A DNA stretch of 64,000 nucleotides, taken from assembly GCF_001423085.1 (NCBI RefSeq), contig NZ_LMNU01000001.1:427495-491494 (forward strand), given 5' to 3'. Positions 7,186-19,043 of this stretch are shown piece by piece. This DNA comes from Methylobacterium sp. Leaf125. Lineage in GTDB: Bacteria > Pseudomonadota > Alphaproteobacteria > Rhizobiales > Beijerinckiaceae. The number at the start of each line of letters is the position of its first letter. Within the stretch, counting starts at the first letter, position 1. The position numbers and the translations under genes were made by a program. The notes under the pieces are model-generated. The model was not told the DNA's origin. It searched no databases and was given only the letters and a program-made list of their open reading frames with translations.

Positions 7186-10052
7186 GCGATCCCGGGACCG
7201 AGGGCCTGCATCGCCGCATCGCTGCGCTGGAGGCCGAGGTCGCCCGCCTGCGCGGCACGCCCGCGGGACAGCGCGAGGCGGAACTGCGCCTCATCACCGA
7301 CGCTCTGCCGGTGCTCGTCGCCTATCTCGACCGCGGCTACATCGTCCGGTTCAACAATCGCGACTACGAGACCAGGTTCGGGCGCGGCGTCGAGACCCTG
7401 GTCGGTCGCCATGCCCAGGCGGTGCTCGGCGCCGAGATGTTCGCCCAGTGCCGTCCCGACATGGACCGGGCCCTGGCCGGCGAGACCATCGCGTTCGACG
7501 GCGTGCTTCCGGACGGGCAGGGCCGGCATCGGGCCTGCGCCATCCAGTACATCCCGCGGCGGAACGCGGCCGGCGCGGTGGAGGGCTTCTTCGTCCTCGC
7601 CATCGACGTCGAGGAGCGCCGCGCCGCCGAGGCCAGGCGGATCGCGGTGGCCGAACTCGGCGACCGGCTGCGCGACCTCGACGACACCGCCGCCATCGCG
7701 TACGCAGCCGCGGAAATCCTCGGCACCACCCTCGGGGTCAGCCGCGCCGGCTACGGCACCATCGATGCCAAGGCCGAGACCATCCTGATCGAGCGTGACT
7801 GGAACGCCCCCGGCATCCGGAGCCTCGCCGGAACCCTGCACTTTCGCGATTACGGCTCCTACATCGAGGATCTGAAGCGCGGCGAGACCGTGATCTGCAG
7901 CGATGCCGACGCCGATCCGCGCACCGCCTCCGGCGCCGAGGCCCTGAAGGCGATCAGCGCGCATTCCTTCGTCAACATGCCGCTGACCGAGCACGGCGGC
8001 TTCGTCGCGCTGCTCTATCTCAACCATGCCACCGCCCGGTCCTGGTCGCCCGAAGAGCTCGCCTTCATGCGCAACGTCGCCGAGCGCGTGCGCGCGGCCA
8101 CCGAGCGCAGCCGCGCGACCTCCGCGCAACGGGTGAGCGACGCGCAGTTCCACGCCTTCGCGCAGGCGGTCCCGATCCACGTCTGGGCGGCCTCCGCCAC
8201 CGGCGCCCTCGACTGGTCCAACGCCGCCTGTGCCAGCTATTGCGGCCCCGCCCGCGACGGCGTCCGCGGCGCGGCCTGGGCCGGCCTCGTCCACCCCGCG
8301 GACCGCGCGGCGGTGGAAGCCTGGGAATCCTGCCTCGAAGACGGTCGTCCCTACGCGGGCGAGTTCCGGATCCGCCGCGACGACGGAGCCTATCGCTGGT
8401 TCCTGGTGCGGGCCGAGCCGATCCGGGCGGCCGACAGCACCATCCTGCGCTGGGTCGGCACCAACACCGACATCGACGACCAGAAGGCCACGAGTGCCGA
8501 ACTGGCACGCCTGAACACCAGCCTGGAGCGTCAGGTCGAGCGCCGCACCCGCGAGCGCGACCGCATCTGGGAGACCACCACCGACCTGATGGGAACGGCC
8601 GGGCTCGACGGCTACCTGAAGACCATCAATCCGGCTTGGGGCCGCACCCTCGGCTGGGACGACGACGCCCTGCTCGGCCAGCCCTTCGCGGCGCTGATCG
8701 ATCCCGCCGACCATGCCGAGACGGCCGAGGTGGTCCGCCGTCTCGCGCGGGGCGAGACGGTGACCGGCTTCGTCGACCGCGTCTTCACCAAGGCGGGTGA
8801 GCGGCGCACGGTGATGTGGACGGCAGCGCCCGACGGCGAGACCTTCACCATCATCGGGCGGGACATCACGGACCAGCGCCGGACCGAGGAGGCCCTGCGC
8901 CAGGCGCAGAAGATGGAGGCGGTGGGCCAGCTCACCGGCGGGCTGGCCCATGACTTCAACAACCTGCTCACGGGGATCTCCGGCAGCCTCGAACTGCTCC
9001 AGGCCCGCATGGCGCAGGGACGGGTCACGGACCTCGACCGCTACATCAACGCGGCGCAGGGCGCGGCCAAGCGCGCCGCCGCGCTGACGCACCGCCTCCT
9101 CGCCTTCTCGCGCCGACAGACCCTCGACCCCAGGCCCACCAGCGTGAACGGCCTCATCGCCGGCATGGAGGAGCTGGTGCGCCGCACGGTCGGGCCGGCG
9201 GTGACGATCGAGGTGGTCGGCGCGGTCGGGCTCTGGACCGCCCTGGTCGATCCGAACCAGCTCGAGAACGCGCTCCTCAACCTCTGCATCAACGCCCGCG
9301 ATGCCATGCCGGAGGGCGGTCGCATCACCATCGAGACGGCCAACAAGTGGCTCGACGTCCGCGCCGCCCGGGAGCGCGACCTGGAGCCGGGGCAGTTCCT
9401 CTCCCTGTGCGTCACCGATACCGGGACCGGCATGACGCCGGAGGTGATCGCCCGGGCCTTCGACCCGTTCTTCACCACGAAGCCCCTGGGCGAGGGCACG
9501 GGCCTCGGCCTCTCGATGATCTACGGCTTCGCCCGTCAGTCGGGGGGCCAGGTGCGGATCTATTCGGAGGTCGGCCAGGGCACGACGGTGTGCCTCTACC
9601 TGCCCCGCCACTACGGAGAGGCCGAGGCCCGCGACGGCGAGGCCGACCTCGCCCACGCGCCCCGGGCCGAGCAGGGCCAGACCGTGCTCATCGTCGACGA
9701 CGAGCCCACGGTGCGGATGCTGGTGACCGAGGTGCTGGAGGACCTCGGCTACACCGCCATCGAGGCGGCGGACGGGGCGGCCGGTCTCAAGGTGCTCGAA
9801 TCCGACGTGCGGCTCGATCTCCTGGTGACGGATGTCGGCCTGCCCGGCGGCATGAACGGCCGCCAGATGGCGGATGCGGGCCGGGTCGTGCGGCCCGGTC
9901 TGAAGGTGCTGTTCATCACCGGCTACGCCGAGAATGCCGTGCTCGGCAACGGATACCTTGAGCCCGGCATGCAGGTGCTGACCAAGCCCTTCGTGATGGA
10001 GGCGCTCGCCGGACGCATCAAGGAACTCATCGCCGGGACCGAAGGGGCGTGA
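7182..10052 (+). CDS. hybrid sensor histidine kinase: PAS-GAF-PAS-PAS-HisKA-HATPase-REC
   Basis: 956 residues and soluble, with no membrane segment, so it senses a cytoplasmic signal. Order: short coiled coil (8-25), PAS (about 36-150), GAF (160-300), PAS (315-435), short coiled coil, PAS (458-566), HisKA with phospho-acceptor His near 590 in [12 protein letters not shown], HATPase_c (683-808) with [20 protein letters not shown] and [10 protein letters not shown] boxes, and a REC domain (835-950) with VDDEPTVR and the phospho-acceptor Asp near 883 in [10 protein letters not shown]. The only start in frame near the N-terminus is TTG at 7182, overlapping the aroB stop. No partner regulator is adjacent; the ligand is unknown. 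In related genomes I recall a CorC-type gene directly after aroB, so this gene looks inserted. Confidence 0.92.
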   Translation: MSDPGTEGLHRRIAALEAEVARLRGTPAGQREAELRLITDALPVLVAYLDRGYIVRFNNRDYETRFGRGVETLVGRHAQAVLGAEMFAQCRPDMDRALAGETIAFDGVLPDGQGRHRACAIQYIPRRNAAGAVEGFFVLAIDVEERRAAEARRIAVAELGDRLRDLDDTAAIAYAAAEILGTTLGVSRAGYGTIDAKAETILIERDWNAPGIRSLAGTLHFRDYGSYIEDLKRGETVICSDADADPRTASGAEALKAISAHSFVNMPLTEHGGFVALLYLNHATARSWSPEELAFMRNVAERVRAATERSRATSAQRVSDAQFHAFAQAVPIHVWAASATGALDWSNAACASYCGPARDGVRGAAWAGLVHPADRAAVEAWESCLEDGRPYAGEFRIRRDDGAYRWFLVRAEPIRAADSTILRWVGTNTDIDDQKATSAELARLNTSLERQVERRTRERDRIWETTTDLMGTAGLDGYLKTINPAWGRTLGWDDDALLGQPFAALIDPADHAETAEVVRRLARGETVTGFVDRVFTKAGERRTVMWTAAPDGETFTIIGRDITDQRRTEEALRQAQKMEAVGQLTGGLAHDFNNLLTGISGSLELLQARMAQGRVTDLDRYINAAQGAAKRAAALTHRLLAFSRRQTLDPRPTSVNGLIAGMEELVRRTVGPAVTIEVVGAVGLWTALVDPNQLENALLNLCINARDAMPEGGRITIETANKWLDVRAARERDLEPGQFLSLCVTDTGTGMTPEVIARAFDPFFTTKPLGEGTGLGLSMIYGFARQSGGQVRIYSEVGQGTTVCLYLPRHYGEAEARDGEADLAHAPRAEQGQTVLIVDDEPTVRMLVTEVLEDLGYTAIEAADGAAGLKVLESDVRLDLLVTDVGLPGGMNGRQMADAGRVVRPGLKVLFITGYAENAVLGNGYLEPGMQVLTKPFVMEALAGRIKELIAGTEGA

Positions 10053-10117
10053 ATGGCCCGGCCCGCGACGTGGTAATCAACGGCTCGACCTGACGACATC
10101 CTCCGGCATCGGCACGC

Positions 10118-11413
10118 ATGGAACCCCATACCGATCTCTGGCTGGCCGCGAGCATCGTGGCGATCTCGCTCCTGCTCTCGGCCTTCTTCGCGGGTGCCGA
10201 GACCGCCTTCACGGCGGCGTCCCGGGCCCGCATGCTGGCCCTGGAGAATGCCGGCGACGCGCGCGCGCGCCTCGTCAACGCCATCCTGGCGAGCCGCGAG
10301 CGCTTCATCGGCGCCATGCTCATCGGCTACAACATCGTGGCGATCGGCGCCTCGGCCTTCACCACCAGCGTGCTCACCACCCTCTTCGGCAAGAGTGGCG
10401 TCCTCTACGCCACCGGGGTGATGTCGGTCCTGGTCATCATCTTCGCCGAGGTGCTGCCCAAGACCCTCGCGATCAACAAGCCGGACAGCGCCGCCCTGGT
10501 CATGGCCCGGCCGGTGGCCTTCGCGGTGGCCCTGCTCGGGCCGGCGGCGCTCGCCATCGAGGCCCTGGTGCGTGGGATGCTCCGGCCCTTCGGCGTCCGG
10601 ATCGGCGAGCGCCAGACCATTCTGTCGGCCACCGACGAGATCCGCGGCCAGGTCGCCCTCTTGCATCGCGAGGGCGGCGTGGCCAAGGCCGAGCGTGATA
10701 TGCTCGGCGGTCTCCTCGACCTGTCCGACCTCACCGTCTCGGAAGTGATGGTTCACCGCACCAAGATGCGCACCATCGACGCCGACCTGCCCTCGGAGGA
10801 GATCGTGCGCGCGGTGCTGGCCTCGCCCTACACGCGCATGCCCCTCTGGCGCGGCACGACGGAGAACATCGTCGGCGTGCTCCACGCCAAGGATCTCCTG
10901 CGGGCGCTGGACGCCGCCGGCGGCGACGCCTCCGGTCTCAAGGTCGAGGCCCTGGCGCTGGAGACCTGGTTCGTGCCGGACACCACCTCCCTGCGCGACC
11001 AGCTGAAGGCCTTCCTCACCAAGAAGACCCACTTCGCCCTGGTGGTCGACGAGTACGGCGAGGTGATGGGCCTCGTGACCCTGGAAGACATCCTCGAGGA
11101 GATCGTGGGCGACATCGCCGACGAGCATGACGTCACCGTGTCCGGGGTTCGGCCCCAGGGCGACGGCTCGGTGCATGCCGACGGGAGCGTGCCGATCCGC
11201 GACCTCAACCGGGCGATGGACTGGGACCTGCCGGACGACGAGGCCACCACCATCGCGGGGCTCGTCATCCACGAGGCCCGGGCGATTCCCGATACCGGGA
11301 CCGCCTTCAACTTCCACGGCTTCCGCTTTCAGGTCCTGCGCAAGGCTCGCAACCGGATCACCGCCCTTCGGATCACCCCCCTCGGTCCCGGTCCGCGCAA
11401 GGCGGAGCCGTGA
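10118..11413 (+). CDS. CorC/HlyC (CNNM/DUF21) family membrane protein
   Basis: 431 residues. Residues 5-180 form a DUF21/CNNM transmembrane domain with four helices, including FFAGAETAFTAASRARML. A tandem CBS pair follows (about 205-325) with VSEVMVHRTKM and LVVDEYGEVMGLVTLEDILEEIVGDI, then the CorC_HlyC transporter-associated domain (about 345-425). Relatives are linked to Mg2+ or Na+/Mg2+ transport and resistance to divalent cations; the older haemolysin name is misleading. The gene starts 65 bp after the sensor kinase, in the place it usually holds after aroB. Confidence 0.9.
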   Translation: MEPHTDLWLAASIVAISLLLSAFFAGAETAFTAASRARMLALENAGDARARLVNAILASRERFIGAMLIGYNIVAIGASAFTTSVLTTLFGKSGVLYATGVMSVLVIIFAEVLPKTLAINKPDSAALVMARPVAFAVALLGPAALAIEALVRGMLRPFGVRIGERQTILSATDEIRGQVALLHREGGVAKAERDMLGGLLDLSDLTVSEVMVHRTKMRTIDADLPSEEIVRAVLASPYTRMPLWRGTTENIVGVLHAKDLLRALDAAGGDASGLKVEALALETWFVPDTTSLRDQLKAFLTKKTHFALVVDEYGEVMGLVTLEDILEEIVGDIADEHDVTVSGVRPQGDGSVHADGSVPIRDLNRAMDWDLPDDEATTIAGLVIHEARAIPDTGTAFNFHGFRFQVLRKARNRITALRITPLGPGPRKAEP

Positions 11414-11565
11414 CAACCCATCGTCCGTAGAGATTTCGACGGACCGCGGGTGTCCAGATCTGCGTAACCCTGATCGTTTAGGATGGATTCGGACTCTGGA
11501 ACGCTGTCCCGTAGAGGCGAGCGGCTTCCGACGATCGAACGCGTGAGGGGGGGCGGAACCGATCG

Positions 11566-12741
11566 ATGCTGCTCGATGCCCCGACCCTCCTGCTCGTGAC
11601 CGTGATCCTGACCTTCATGGTCGGAAGCCTGTTCCTGCTGTCCTGGAGCCAGGCCCGCCAGGTCCACGCCCTGGCGATCTGGGGCGTCGCCCACATCACC
11701 GGCGCGATGGCCTCGGCCCTGCTGTCCCTGCGCGGGATCATCCCGGACTGGGTCTCGATCGGGGTCGCCAACGGCGTGATGATCGGCGCCTACGGCCTGA
11801 TCTGGACCGGGACCCGGGCGTTCGAGGGGCGGCGCACATGCCGCGCGCCGATCACGGTGTCGATCGCGCTCTGGGGGGCGAGCTGCCTGGTCCCGGCGTT
11901 CTTCGCCTCAGTTCCCGCCCGGGTGATGTTGGCCTCGAGCCTCGCCGGAGGCTTCTGCCTGCTGGCCGCTCGCGAGATCTGGCGAGCCCGCGCCGAACCC
12001 CTGGTGTCGCGCTATCCCGGGGTTGCCCTGTTGCTGCTCTACACCTCGGCCTACTGGATCCGCGTGCCTCTCGCGATCGTCGCGCCGCCGCAAACCATCC
12101 CGAATCCACTGCAGACGCCCTGGCTGACCATCCTGTGCCTTGCCGGCATGCTCTTCACCCTGGCGATCGCCTTCGTGTTCATGTCGCTGACGAAGGAGCG
12201 CGCCGAGCGCCTGCAACGGCTCGCCGCCGACACCGACGCGCTGACCGGCATCCTCAGCCGGCGCGCCTTCGTGGCCCAAGCCGAGGCTGCTCTGGCGGAG
12301 GGTGGTGCCGTCACCCTGCTCCTGTTCGACCTCGACCATTTCAAGCTGATCAACGACCGGTACGGCCACGCGGTGGGCGATGGCGTCCTCGTCGGATTCT
12401 GCCACACCGTGTCGGCGCTGCTGCCGGGTTCCGCGATCTTCGGTCGGATGGGCGGCGAGGAATTCGGCTGCCTCCTGCGCGGACTCGCCCCGGAGGAAGC
12501 CCTGGCCCAGGCCGAGTTCCTGCGCCGCGCCGTGGCTCGGATCGCCGTACCGGAACTGCCGCACCTCGCGATCGGCGTCAGCATCGGTCTGGCGGTGCCG
12601 GAGCAGGGCTCCGATGCCGCGGCGCCGGGACGCCGACTCGATGCCCTGCTCAGCCGCGCGGATGCCGCACTCTATCGGGCCAAGCGCAACGGGCGTGGAC
12701 GGACCGAGCTCGCCTCGTACCCGCTGCGCCGGGTCGCCTGA
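11566..12741 (+). CDS. membrane-anchored diguanylate cyclase (GGDEF)
   Basis: 391 residues. The first about 200 residues hold six or seven hydrophobic helices, like the MHYT-free membrane sensors common in this group. The GGDEF domain covers about 212-385 with LLFDLDHFKLINDRYGHAVGD and the active-site motif RMGGEEF, so cyclase activity (two GTP to c-di-GMP) is expected. The usual RxxD inhibitory site upstream of the motif reads LPGS here, so product inhibition through an I-site is probably absent. No EAL domain. It is convergent with the parvulin gene, with only 6 bp between the stops. Confidence 0.92.
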   Translation: MLLDAPTLLLVTVILTFMVGSLFLLSWSQARQVHALAIWGVAHITGAMASALLSLRGIIPDWVSIGVANGVMIGAYGLIWTGTRAFEGRRTCRAPITVSIALWGASCLVPAFFASVPARVMLASSLAGGFCLLAAREIWRARAEPLVSRYPGVALLLLYTSAYWIRVPLAIVAPPQTIPNPLQTPWLTILCLAGMLFTLAIAFVFMSLTKERAERLQRLAADTDALTGILSRRAFVAQAEAALAEGGAVTLLLFDLDHFKLINDRYGHAVGDGVLVGFCHTVSALLPGSAIFGRMGGEEFGCLLRGLAPEEALAQAEFLRRAVARIAVPELPHLAIGVSIGLAVPEQGSDAAAPGRRLDALLSRADAALYRAKRNGRGRTELASYPLRRVA

Positions 12742-12747
12742 GACAGG

Positions 12748-13653
12748 TTACGGCGCCTTCTGAGCCGGGGCGGGCGCCACGGCCGGAGCGGCCGCCGTGC
12801 GCTCGATCTTGGCCCCCTCGCGCAATTTCAGGATCAGGTCCTGCTGCGCCTTCCGAGTCAGGTACTGGTCCACCTGCTCCTTCATCTCATCGAAGGTCGG
12901 GACCGGCTTGGTGCGCTTCTCCTCGAGCTTGATCACGTGCCAGCCGAACTGGGTCTTGACCGGGTCGGAGACCTGCCCCGCATTCATCTTGAAGGCGGCC
13001 TCGGCAAAGGGAGCGACCATGCGCTCCTTGGTGAACCAGCCGAGGTCGCCGCCCTCGGTCTTCGAGCCGGGATCCTTCGACACCTCGGCCGCGACGCGGG
13101 CAAAATCCTCGCCGCCCTTGATCCGCGCGGCGATCTTCTTGGCCTCGTCCTCGCTCTCCACGAGGATGTGGCGGGCATGCACCTCCTCCTCGGGCTTCAT
13201 CGCCTTGACGGTCTGGTCGTAGAGGGCCTTGGCGGCTTCCGGCGTCGCCGCCTTCTTGGCCTCGCGCTCCAGGTACTCGTCGAGGAGGAGCTTGTCCTTG
13301 AAGTAGGCGAGCTTGCGCTGGAAGTCCGGCGAATCACTGACCTTAGCGGCTTCCGCTGCCTGAGCCCCGACCTTGAGGTCGATCATGTAGTCGACGAGGA
13401 GCGACTTCTTCTGGGCGTCGTCGACACCGGGCAAGGAAAGGGCGGGATCCTCGGCCGCGATGGCGAGGTCTCCCGCGGTGATCGGGGCCCCGTTCACCTT
13501 CGCCACCACGGTCTCGGGAGCGACCGGGGCCGCAGCCGGCGCCGGAGCAGCCGGCGCCTGTGCCTGGGCCTGGGCCAGAGGCAGGCCGAGTGCCAGGGCA
13601 ACGGCGCCCGTGCGCAGGAGGCTGGAGCGCGAAAGGGACTTGATCATCGTCAT
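12748..13653 (-). CDS. periplasmic peptidyl-prolyl isomerase, parvulin (PpiC/SurA) type
   Basis: 301 residues. A signal peptide (about 1-30, LLRTGAVALALGLPLAQAQA) is followed by a Pro/Ala linker, a SurA-like helical N-terminal region starting at VVAKVNGAPITAGDLA, and one rotamase domain (about 160-255) with EVHARHILVESEDEAK, FARVAAEVSKDPGS, GGDLGWF and FGWHVIKLEE. It would catalyse prolyl isomerisation in periplasmic protein folding. Start 13653 is preferred: AAGGA lies 7 nt upstream and the signal peptide begins there. It is divergent from secA, an arrangement also recalled from other Rhizobiales. Confidence 0.9.
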   Translation of the reverse strand: MTMIKSLSRSSLLRTGAVALALGLPLAQAQAQAPAAPAPAAAPVAPETVVAKVNGAPITAGDLAIAAEDPALSLPGVDDAQKKSLLVDYMIDLKVGAQAAEAAKVSDSPDFQRKLAYFKDKLLLDEYLEREAKKAATPEAAKALYDQTVKAMKPEEEVHARHILVESEDEAKKIAARIKGGEDFARVAAEVSKDPGSKTEGGDLGWFTKERMVAPFAEAAFKMNAGQVSDPVKTQFGWHVIKLEEKRTKPVPTFDEMKEQVDQYLTRKAQQDLILKLREGAKIERTAAAPAVAPAPAQKAP

Positions 13654-14214
13654 GGAGGCGTCCTTGGGAGCGCCGCCCACGTCCCGGCGCAGGTCCGGTC
13701 GGAGGTCGTCGCAGGGGCAGTCGAGAGAGGTGCGGCCGGGGGCCGCGGACTTTCCGCGTCATCAGGTGGCGCGTGCACTCCCCGATGGCAAGCACGGCCG
13801 CAGCATCGCACGGTCGAAATCCCGGCGCACGTGAGGCGCCTTCCCGCTGTCCATCTCCGTCGCTCCGACCGCTGCGTCGGGCGATCACGATGCGGGGAGA
13901 TCCCCCGAGCGGCCGGGACGGGCGTGCCCGCATCCTCCGCATGAGGAGGGGGACTCGCGCAGGCGAGGCTTGCGCAGGCGAATCACGCCCCGGATCGAAA
14001 CGCGACTCCTCCGCGTTGGCCGGACCAAAGCCGGTTCAGCGCCCCTCCGGGCGTGCGACCGCTCGGCGTTCTCCGTTCGCCCCGCGCTGACCTGGCCTCA
14101 CCGATACCCCGGTGTGGACGTGGGCCGGCTCTTTCGGATGCGCCGGCCCGTGTTTACCTCTATAAGCCCGGCCAACATTCGCCTTCAGACTTTTCGATCG
14201 ACCGTAGGTTCACG
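13654..14214. other. 561-bp divergent intergenic region, parvulin gene and secA
   Basis: No convincing gene. It holds the promoters of both flanking genes. A 10-bp direct repeat GCGCAGGCGA occurs at 13957 and 13972, and a small hairpin CCTCC/GGAGG at 13934-13949. The secA-proximal 60 bp are AT-richer than the rest. Confidence 0.6.
14161..14166 (+). promoter_or_regulatory. possible -10 element of the secA promoter
   Basis: TATAAG 49 bp before the secA ATG, in a locally AT-rich stretch. No good -35 hexamer at the right distance, so this is tentative. Confidence 0.3.
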
Positions 14215-17109
<2,895 letters not shown>

Positions 17110-17111
17110 GC

Positions 17112-17519
17112 GTGCCGGCGATCGCCTACGGCATCGAGCCGGATCTCGACGCGGCGGAGTTCCGCCGCGTCCTGATCGAGTCGGGACTCGCCGTGCGCCG
17201 CCCCATCGACGACCCGTCGCGCTTGGCCCGGATGCTGGCGCAGGCCGACCTCGTCGTCACCGCCCGGCGCGACGGCGACCTCGTTGGAATCGCCCGTACG
17301 CTCACGGATTTCGCGTTCTGCGCCTATCTCTCTGATCTCGCGGTGAGCCGCTCGGCGCAGGGGTTCAGGATCGGCCGGGGCCTCATCGCCGCCACCCGCG
17401 CGGCGGTCGGCCCGCAGGTCTCGCTCCTTCTGACGGCCGCCCCCGGGGCCGTCACCTTCTACGATCAGATTGGGATGCCGCGGGTGGCGGATGCCTTCCG
17501 CTACAACCGCGAGGCCTGA
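17112..17519 (+). CDS. GNAT family N-acetyltransferase, short
   Basis: 135 residues with the GNAT core: LVVTARRDGDLVGIARTLTD (strands 2-4), CAYLSDLAVSRSAQGFRIGRGLI, where the Q/RxxGxG/A acetyl-CoA loop reads RSAQGFRIGRGL, and the C-terminal FYDQIGMPRVADAFRY. The fold transfers an acetyl group from acetyl-CoA to an amine; the substrate cannot be read from sequence. The GTG start is 2 bp after the secA stop, so it is probably co-transcribed with secA. Confidence 0.85.
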   Translation: MPAIAYGIEPDLDAAEFRRVLIESGLAVRRPIDDPSRLARMLAQADLVVTARRDGDLVGIARTLTDFAFCAYLSDLAVSRSAQGFRIGRGLIAATRAAVGPQVSLLLTAAPGAVTFYDQIGMPRVADAFRYNREA

Positions 17520-17613
17520 ACCCGCCGCCTCGAAATCGCCGCCCCTGCCCAGAAACGAACCCATTTGGTGGTCAAGCCATATGGATACGCTTGAGGGAGT
17601 GGAGCGAGACGGC

Positions 17614-18471
17614 ATGCAGGAAATCCGATCGGCGACGACGCTGCCTCTACTTGGTCTTCTCCTGGTGACTCCCAGTCTCGGTGGTTGCAATACCTATACG
17701 GGTGCACCCACGGTGACAGGTTCGACGCTTGCAGCCAGGCCGGTGTCTGTCACCGATGAGGAGCGCGACTGTCTCGGTCGGGCGATGTACTTTGAATCAA
17801 ATCGCAGCGACGCCGAAGGCCTGCTCGCCGTCGGCACGGTGGTGATGAACCGGCTGGAGGCCGCCGCCTTCCCGAACGGCGGGATCTGCGCCGTGGTCGG
17901 TCAGCCCCGGCAATTCGCCCCCGGCGTCCTGACGAAGACGATGGACGAGAAGAGCCTGCAGAAGGTCGCCGAGGTGACCGATGCCGTCCTCGACGGCCAG
18001 CGCCACCCCAAGGTCGGGCGGGCGATGTACTTCCACACGGCCGGCCTGCGCTTCCCCTACAACAACATGCACTATGTGGCGGTGGCCGGGGGCAACGCCT
18101 TCTACGAGAAGCGCAAGCCCGGAGCCGTCGAGCAGGCCACGCCGCCCGTGCCCGCCACTGCGCTCGCCTTCGCATCCGCCGAGGCCCCTGCGGCGCCGAC
18201 GATGCCCGTGGTCGCGGCTCCGGTGACTGCGGCGGCCGCCGCCATCCCCGTCCCGGTCGAGACCGCGCCTGCTCGCACGACGATTCCCGCCGCCTCGGCG
18301 CCGGAGCATCATGCGGCCCCGATCCGTACGGCGCGAGCCACCGCCGCCGAGAAGCCCGCGGCTGCCGCCAAGGCACCGAAGGCCGCCCGCAGCCGTATCG
18401 CGCTGACGCCGGCTGCCCTGGCACCGGAGCCGCTGATCCCGCCGCCCGTCCTCAACTTGCCGAGGCCCTGA
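17614..18471 (+). CDS. cell wall hydrolase (SleB/Hydrolase_2 family) lipoprotein
   Basis: 285 residues. The N-terminus is a lipoprotein signal, with PLLGLLLVTPSLGGC ending in the lipobox LGGC. The catalytic domain (about 45-170) has CLGRAMYFESNRSDAEGLLAVG, VVMNRL, GRAMYFHTAG and NNMHYVAVAGGNAFYEK, the pattern of PF07486 hydrolases related to SleB; the Glu in YFE is the probable catalytic acid for cleavage of peptidoglycan glycan strands. The C-terminal 110 residues are Ala/Pro-rich and disordered. ATG 17614 has GGAG 9 nt upstream; ATG 17581 is an alternative in the same frame that would put 11 residues before the signal sequence. Confidence 0.85.
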   Translation: MQEIRSATTLPLLGLLLVTPSLGGCNTYTGAPTVTGSTLAARPVSVTDEERDCLGRAMYFESNRSDAEGLLAVGTVVMNRLEAAAFPNGGICAVVGQPRQFAPGVLTKTMDEKSLQKVAEVTDAVLDGQRHPKVGRAMYFHTAGLRFPYNNMHYVAVAGGNAFYEKRKPGAVEQATPPVPATALAFASAEAPAAPTMPVVAAPVTAAAAAIPVPVETAPARTTIPAASAPEHHAAPIRTARATAAEKPAAAAKAPKAARSRIALTPAALAPEPLIPPPVLNLPRP

Positions 18472-18618
18472 GCCGACACCAGGAACGCCGCGGCGAACCG
18501 CCGACCGGATCCTGACACGCTTCGCGTTCCGGCGGCCCGCATGCCGCTTTCGGTCGCGGGGACCAGCGGGGCCGCGACCCTATTTGGAATCGGACCTTCT
18601 TCTCACCTGCGGATCACG

Positions 18619-18924
18619 ATGAACGTCCTTTGGCCGGTCGCCCACCTCGCAACGGCGTGCATGCGCGCGATCGTCCGTGCTCTCACCCAGGGCTTCGACG
18701 CGCTGACTGGGCCGGTGGGACGCCTGAACGATCGCGTCGAGGCTCACCTCCTCGATCGGACATCCCTGCTCAGGGCCCACTACGCCCGTCCCGGGCATCG
18801 GCGCGTCGCGCCGCTGCCCGGCCTCGGCGGCCCCATCGATCTGGCGCTGCGTGGCGGGATCCCCGAGACTGCCGCGAGCCGACCCACGGGGGCGATGGTG
18901 CCGCGGCCGTCGGCCGAGGTCTGA
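18619..18924 (+). CDS. hypothetical protein, 101 residues
   Basis: Small frame with an amphipathic or hydrophobic N-terminus (MNVLWPVAHLATACMRAIVRAL) and an Arg/Pro-rich remainder. No family recognised. A weak purine-rich stretch precedes the ATG. Third-position GC is high, as in the neighbouring genes, but short frames in such DNA are often spurious. The alternatives are a start at 18541 or no gene at all. Confidence 0.35.
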   Translation: MNVLWPVAHLATACMRAIVRALTQGFDALTGPVGRLNDRVEAHLLDRTSLLRAHYARPGHRRVAPLPGLGGPIDLALRGGIPETAASRPTGAMVPRPSAEV

Positions 18925-19043
18925 GCCTGTGGCTGCCCTCTAGCCCCGTCTGATCCACCTGCCGCGGTGCGTGCTTCGTCCGGAAGCCGGGAAGATTGCC
19001 CGCTACGGCCTTTCGGACGGGCAGGCCGCCCGGACGCGATCCT

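Noticed and set aside
6849..9656. Long open frame on the minus strand opposite the sensor kinase; similar ones oppose secA (14926-17091), the patatin-like/sigma genes (22823-25678), the ppc-like gene (34412-36568, plus strand) and the macroglobulin (61257-63785)
   Set aside because: They are mirrors of GC-rich codon use: residue composition is unnatural, no family is recognisable, and the opposite strand holds a clear gene.
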